This document shows positions 25,358-29,161 of a stretch of 29,161 nucleotides of DNA, piece by piece. A model generated the notes under the pieces. The model had not been told where the DNA came from, did no database searches, and saw nothing but the letters and a program-made list of their open reading frames with translations. The translations under genes and the position numbers were made by a program. This DNA is from an uncultured Bacillaceae bacterium (GTDB lineage Bacteria > Bacillota > Bacilli > Bacillales > Caldibacillaceae), in NCBI GenBank assembly GCA_937983015.1, contig CALKAK010000175.1:1-29161 (forward strand). The letters run 5' to 3'. Position 1 is the stretch's first letter, and every line of letters begins with the position of its first letter.

Positions 25358-26245
25358 TTATTCTTTAACACCACCAATTGTTAAACCACTAACAAAGTAC
25401 TTTTGTAGGAAAGGATATATTAATACGATCGGTAATGCTGTTACGATGGTGGTAGCAGCACGAACAGATGCTGGTGTAACCATTGATTTCGTGTGTTTCA
25501 TCGACTCAACGTCGCCACCCTGACTCGTAACTGAAGACAAGAGTTTCATCAACTCATATTGGAGTGTGGTCAGGCGATCATTAAATCCATTATACAACAT
25601 CGCATCGAACCAGGAGTTCCAGTGATATACAGCGATAAATATAGCAACGGTAGCCAATACCGGTTTACATAGCGGGAGGATAATATTGATAAAGATTCTA
25701 AAATGTGAAGCTCCATCTATTTTGGCAGACTCGACGAGACTGTCCGGCAGTCCATTGATGTAGGTACGGATTACAAGAACATTAAAAGCACTAACTGCAC
25801 CAGGTATGACATAAACCCAGAAAGTATTGATCAGACCTAACTTTTGCAGCCACAAATAGTTAGGAATAATACCGGCGTTGAAATACATTGTGAATATATA
25901 TAGTAAAGTGATCGGTTTTCTAAATATAAATTCCTTCCTGCTCAAGATGTAGGCAAGCAGCGCCGTCACAAAAAGCTGTGTAACTGTACCGAAAACCGTT
26001 CTTGAAACCGTAACGATTGCTCCCTGGATCAGGTTATCCTTTTGTAATACCGTTCGGTAATTCTCAAGGGTGAATTCTCTCGGGACAAGGTGAATTCCGC
26101 CACGAAGTGTATCCATTCCATCATTAAAGGAGACTGCTAAAGTATTTAAAATTGGATATAACGTGGCGAGGGTCATAAAAATTAAGAAAGTCCATTTTAT
26201 TAGATCAAATACAACATCTGAAATACTTATTTTCTTCACTTGCAA
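25358..26245 (-). CDS. Sugar ABC transporter permease (LplC/YtcP type)
   Basis: Inner-membrane subunit of a CUT1 carbohydrate importer, 295 residues, with six predicted helices. The EAA loop that contacts the ATPase is ESAKIDGASHFRIFINIILPL (about residues 180-200), and the protein ends in TIGGVKE as LplC-like permeases often do. Its partner permease gene is 10 bases upstream. In xylan-utilising Geobacillus and Paenibacillus, transporters of this kind import aldouronates, which suits the aguA and uxu genes here; alternatives are other xylo- or arabino-oligosaccharides. No ATPase gene is present, as usual for this group, which shares an MsmX-type ATPase encoded elsewhere. Confidence 0.88.
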   Translation of the reverse strand: MQVKKISISDVVFDLIKWTFLIFMTLATLYPILNTLAVSFNDGMDTLRGGIHLVPREFTLENYRTVLQKDNLIQGAIVTVSRTVFGTVTQLFVTALLAYILSRKEFIFRKPITLLYIFTMYFNAGIIPNYLWLQKLGLINTFWVYVIPGAVSAFNVLVIRTYINGLPDSLVESAKIDGASHFRIFINIILPLCKPVLATVAIFIAVYHWNSWFDAMLYNGFNDRLTTLQYELMKLLSSVTSQGGDVESMKHTKSMVTPASVRAATTIVTALPIVLIYPFLQKYFVSGLTIGGVKE

Positions 26246-26255
26246 TCCCCTCTTT

Positions 26256-27230
26256 TTAGAATAGTCTCTCTTCGCCAGCCATCTTGGCTAATTTGTTTGC
26301 TGTGAAGATTAAAATAACACTTATTATACCTTTAAATATACCCGCTGCTGTTGCTAAAGAGTAGTTATTAAGACTGATACCGTATTTTAAGACAAAGATA
26401 TCAATCGTTTCTGATACACTTTGAATTAAACCGTTACCAAGTAAGTATTGTACTTCAAATCCTGCGTCTAGAATCCAACCGATGTTAATCAATAAAAGTA
26501 TGAAAATAGTCGGTTTTATTCCTGGAAGTGTAATATGCCACATTTTTCTGAACCGACCAGCACCATCAATTGATGCTGCTTCATATAATTCCTTATTGAT
26601 CGATGTTATAGCTGCCAAATAAATAATACTTCCCCAACCTGTCGATTTCCAAACATTAGCAAAGCCTACAATCCACCAGAAATACTTTGGATCAGCAAAG
26701 AAGTTAATCGGTTGGTCAATTATTCCGAGCGCTAATAAAATTTCATTTACGATCCCGGTCTCCGGTGATAAAACATCCATCACAATTCCTGTGACAATAA
26801 TCCACGACAGGAAGTGAGGTAAATAGGAGATTGTTTGCATTGTTCGTTTTACATATTTGTTTCTTACCTCATTTAAAAGTAGCGCAAAAGCAATCGAGAA
26901 AGTGAACGTAAGTACGAGATTGATTGTACTCATCGCCAAAGTATTTCGGATGACGCGTAAGAAGTTCGAATCAGCGAACAAAAATTTAAAGTTTTCCAGT
27001 CCTACCCATTCCTGTTCAAAAAACCCCAATGCGGGACGGTACTTTTGAAATGCCATCGTCCAGCCAATTAATGGCATATAGTTAAAGACGATGATATAGA
27101 TTACAAAAGGGAGCGATAATAAAATTAATTCCTTTTGTCCCTTTAATTTTCTTCGCCATACGGCTAGACGACTGTTAGGAGCAGTTTGTTCAGGAATTTT
27201 TTCCATCGTCTCAGATTTTTCCAGTTGCAT
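26256..27230 (-). CDS. Sugar ABC transporter permease (LplB/YteP type)
   Basis: Second membrane subunit of the CUT1 importer, 324 residues: a charged N-terminal tail of about 30 residues, then six helices starting with LILLSLPFVIYIIVFNYMPL. NYMPLIGW and the EAA loop (EAASIDGAGRFRKMWHITLP) are typical of the LplB group. AAGGTG is 7-8 nt upstream of the ATG. It is encoded between the binding-protein gene (92-base gap with a perfect hairpin) and the LplC-type permease (10-base gap). It should form a heterodimer with that protein. Confidence 0.88.
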   Translation of the reverse strand: MQLEKSETMEKIPEQTAPNSRLAVWRRKLKGQKELILLSLPFVIYIIVFNYMPLIGWTMAFQKYRPALGFFEQEWVGLENFKFLFADSNFLRVIRNTLAMSTINLVLTFTFSIAFALLLNEVRNKYVKRTMQTISYLPHFLSWIIVTGIVMDVLSPETGIVNEILLALGIIDQPINFFADPKYFWWIVGFANVWKSTGWGSIIYLAAITSINKELYEAASIDGAGRFRKMWHITLPGIKPTIFILLLINIGWILDAGFEVQYLLGNGLIQSVSETIDIFVLKYGISLNNYSLATAAGIFKGIISVILIFTANKLAKMAGEERLF

Positions 27231-27256
27231 CTTTTCACACCTTTCAGTCTATAGAA

Positions 27257-27296
27257 TTTCTGAAGGAAATGGTTGAAGAACCATTTCCTTCAGAAA
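27257..27296 (-). other. Perfect 18-bp intercistronic hairpin
   Basis: Arms TTTCTGAAGGAAATGGTT and AACCATTTCCTTCAGAAA with a 4-nt loop, between the binding-protein gene and the first permease gene. The minus-strand tail is TTCTATAG, too poor in T for full termination. Such hairpins often protect the 3' end of binding-protein mRNA or partly terminate, giving excess binding protein over permease. Confidence 0.7.
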
Positions 27297-27321
27297 CAAC
27301 CAAGCTTTCTTTTTTAGAAAA

Positions 27322-28824
27322 CTAGTTTCCTAGGGCAGCTTCAACTCTGCGGCGCACTTCTTCCGTTAAAGCCTTTTCATAAGCTTCAATGTCAACTTCA
27401 TTATGATAGACTGTCATGTACTCCTCCCATTCTCGTTCAAATTCATTGGTAGGAGCCATAATTACTTTCGGCAGCCATTGTTTTTTCACTTCATCCATCT
27501 TAACAGCTGCAATACCTTCCGGTGTGTCAGCTGTCCAGCTATCAACTGCCGAGTAAATCGGATACCACGGTTTGTTTTCCTCAACAGGAGTTAAGAAGTC
27601 GGTCCACTTTTCATAACCGTATGCTTCAAGAACTTCTCTATCAATGTCTGTTAACGAATCCCAGAACTCTTCTGGTTGCTCACTAGGATGTACAGCGTTC
27701 TGTGTACCTTCGATCAACCCTTCATAGGTCGGGAAATAGTTGTAGTCAGCTTTGTTTTGTGTTACCCAGTTTGTATCACGGTGGTTAGCACGCTGTTCTT
27801 CCGTGCGGTAGAAGCGTCCGTTTTCGTCAACTTCATAGTCGACGCCTTCTTCGCCCCAGTATCTCATAATCATGACTTCAGGATCTAAGAGATCATTCAA
27901 GAATTGAAGTGCCCCTTCAACGTCTTCACAGCTTACTGTAATACCAAGACCTCTTGCCGGGTTGACGTGCGGTTTGTCTAAGTACTGCGGAGTTACATTC
28001 GGATCGATAACCAGATCTAAAGGTACGTAAGTTCTATCATCCATTCCTTGGGACCGTAAAGAGTTTTCTGCGTCAGAGAATTGCCAGTACTGGTCGACCA
28101 TTCCGAGAACGCGACCGGAGGAAATTTTTGCAAGATACTGGTCATAGTTCATCGTGAAGGTCTCAGGGTCAATGATGCCTTTATTATACATTTCGTTTAA
28201 CTTTTTGAAATAAATCTTCGCTTCGGGAATCGTATCATACACTTTGGCTTCGAGAGTTTCCGGATCAACGATAGCTTTACCATCGTTCGGATAACCGGCA
28301 AGGAACTGCGGCGGGTTTTCTAACGCAAAGTAACGCCAGTCATCTGTGATAATGGCAAAGCCAATATTCTTTTGTCCGTCTTCGGATTCAGGGTTTGCTT
28401 CAAGATACGCTTCGATTAGATCGAAGTATTCGTCTAATGTTGTAATTTCTGGATACCCAGCCCATTTTAATACACGTTTCTGAATCCAGAATGCTTCCCC
28501 ATTGTGCTGGGTTCTCATGTATTCACCTTTAACTACGCCGAATTGTGGTATATAATAAATTTTACCGTGCGCACTTCTGATCAAGTTCCATTCCTGTTCA
28601 GTGAATAAATTCTTGATATTTGGGTAATCATCGATGTAATCATCTAGCGGTACAAATGCACCAGCTTCTACCATTTCAGGAGTACCGTCTGACGCATCGA
28701 CAAAATCCGGATATTCGCCGCCAGCAATCATAACACCGATGCGCTCTTTTGCTGTTTGTCCTGTCAACCACTTTACATCAGCTTTTGCCCCGATCTTTTC
28801 AGCAATTTTATTAATCTTTATCAT
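27322..28824 (-). CDS. Sugar ABC solute-binding protein (LplA/YtcQ type), N-terminally truncated
   Basis: Family 1 extracellular solute-binding protein, 500 residues from the first ATG. The conserved early motif ERIGVMIAGGEYPDFVDA begins only 27 residues in. Intact members have about 50-60 more residues, including a lipoprotein signal peptide with a lipobox cysteine and the first beta-strand. None of that is present: the frame opens with MIKINKIAEKIGAKADVKW, where KIAEKIGAKADVKW looks genuine and the preceding residues come from the junction region. There is no Shine-Dalgarno before 28824. As it stands the protein could not be exported or anchored, so it should not deliver sugar to the permeases. 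Either a deletion/rearrangement or an assembly join at about 28.82-28.88 kb explains this. The rest of the gene is intact. Confidence 0.85.
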   Translation of the reverse strand: MIKINKIAEKIGAKADVKWLTGQTAKERIGVMIAGGEYPDFVDASDGTPEMVEAGAFVPLDDYIDDYPNIKNLFTEQEWNLIRSAHGKIYYIPQFGVVKGEYMRTQHNGEAFWIQKRVLKWAGYPEITTLDEYFDLIEAYLEANPESEDGQKNIGFAIITDDWRYFALENPPQFLAGYPNDGKAIVDPETLEAKVYDTIPEAKIYFKKLNEMYNKGIIDPETFTMNYDQYLAKISSGRVLGMVDQYWQFSDAENSLRSQGMDDRTYVPLDLVIDPNVTPQYLDKPHVNPARGLGITVSCEDVEGALQFLNDLLDPEVMIMRYWGEEGVDYEVDENGRFYRTEEQRANHRDTNWVTQNKADYNYFPTYEGLIEGTQNAVHPSEQPEEFWDSLTDIDREVLEAYGYEKWTDFLTPVEENKPWYPIYSAVDSWTADTPEGIAAVKMDEVKKQWLPKVIMAPTNEFEREWEEYMTVYHNEVDIEAYEKALTEEVRRRVEAALGN

Positions 28825-28878
28825 ATCTTTATAAATGGATCAAGGATTTTACTCCCGTACCCAGAACAGGAACACGAT

Positions 28879-29161
28879 CTGAACAGCACGATTCATTCCC
28901 CAGTTCGATTGTCAATTATGGCAGCACTCGCATCAGGAGGCGAAACGGACTTTCATTTTCTGCGTGATACGATTGAGGTCAGTGACTCCCTTTTATCTAA
29001 GCATATCAGCACATTGGAGTCTGCAGGATTCGTAGAGGTCATCAAAGGATATGTTGGCAAGCGTCCCTGCACTTGGTATACATTGACTGAAAAGGGAAGC
29101 TCAGAATTTAAGGATTATCGAAGGGCTCTCAAGCAAATTATTGAAAATGAAACAATCGATT
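28879..29161 (+). CDS. Winged-helix transcriptional regulator, partial
   Basis: Runs off the right edge of the window. The frame reads NSTIHSPVRLSIMAALASGG, then FLRDTIEVSDSLLSKHISTLESAGFVEVIKGYVGKRP and TWYTLTEKGSSEFKDYRRAL. This is the small ArsR/MarR-like winged-helix protein of about 100 residues: helix-turn-helix at SDSLLSKHISTLE, wing at VGKRPCTWYTLT. About 94 codons are visible. No ATG or GTG precedes the conserved N-terminus in frame. A CTG at 28879, 7 nt after CAGGA, would give the usual short N-terminus, but a lost start at the junction with the truncated binding-protein gene is as likely. The target genes are unknown. Frame and family are clear; the start is not. Confidence 0.75.
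   Translation, partial: MNSTIHSPVRLSIMAALASGGETDFHFLRDTIEVSDSLLSKHISTLESAGFVEVIKGYVGKRPCTWYTLTEKGSSEFKDYRRALKQIIENETID

Noticed and set aside
1..29161. CRISPR arrays, tRNA/rRNA genes, insertion sequences, prophage or defence genes
   Set aside because: I saw no regularly spaced repeats, no tRNA-like cloverleaf sequences, no transposase or integrase motifs and no defence-type proteins on reading both strands.

Overview
The window looks like a chromosomal hemicellulose-utilisation region from a low- to mid-GC Firmicute of the Bacillaceae or a close relative. The signs are AGGAGG-type ribosome binding sites, sigma-A promoters, CcpA-type cre sites, an AraR repressor of the Bacillus type, frequent TTG/GTG starts, intrinsic terminators, and a GH8 enzyme that closely resembles the Rex enzyme of Bacillus halodurans as I remember it. 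Species cannot be assigned from the sequence alone.

Layout. Bases 1-3.2 kb form a decayed edge: a GH9 cellulase gene split by one in-frame TAA, then a sugar-porter-like MFS gene ruined by several frameshifts and an internal deletion. 3.6-11.8 kb is an arabinose module. It has an FGGY ribulokinase-type gene and abfA (GH51 arabinofuranosidase) on the minus strand, and araD-araA plus araR on the plus strand. The abfA/araD intergenic region carries two opposed consensus promoters, each with an AraR-like operator, and a cre. 12.4-19.1 kb is a glucuronate operon on the minus strand, uxuB-kdgK-uxuA-aguA. Its promoter overlaps an inverted repeat with the same arms as the Bacillus XylR operator and is followed by a cre. 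19.2-24.4 kb holds an orphan DUF624 membrane protein, rex (GH8), a CE1-like esterase and a GH43 enzyme with a CBM6-like tail. 24.6-28.8 kb is a CUT1 sugar ABC system of the LplABC/AguEFG kind (binding protein, two permeases, a YesL-type DUF624 protein). Its binding-protein gene lacks the signal peptide, lipobox and promoter. On the right edge a plus-strand winged-helix regulator abuts the truncated gene.

How it works together (family knowledge plus inference). Decorated xylo-oligosaccharides would enter through the ABC transporter, which has no ATPase here and so would need a shared MsmX-type one. In the cytosol they would be trimmed by AguA (methylglucuronate), AbfA and GH43 (arabinose), the esterase (acyl groups) and Rex (xylose from the reducing end). 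None of these enzymes has a visible signal peptide. Arabinose would pass through AraA, the kinase and AraD. Glucuronate would pass through UxuB, UxuA and KdgK, but uxaC, kdgA, xylA/xylB and xylR are not in the window.

I found no clear evidence of a previously undescribed system. The observations most worth checking are the XylR-like operator on the glucuronate operon, the truncation/junction near 28.82-28.88 kb, the single nonsense codon in GH9, the decayed MFS gene, an 18-bp perfect hairpin after the binding-protein gene, and a broken reading frame after aguA.
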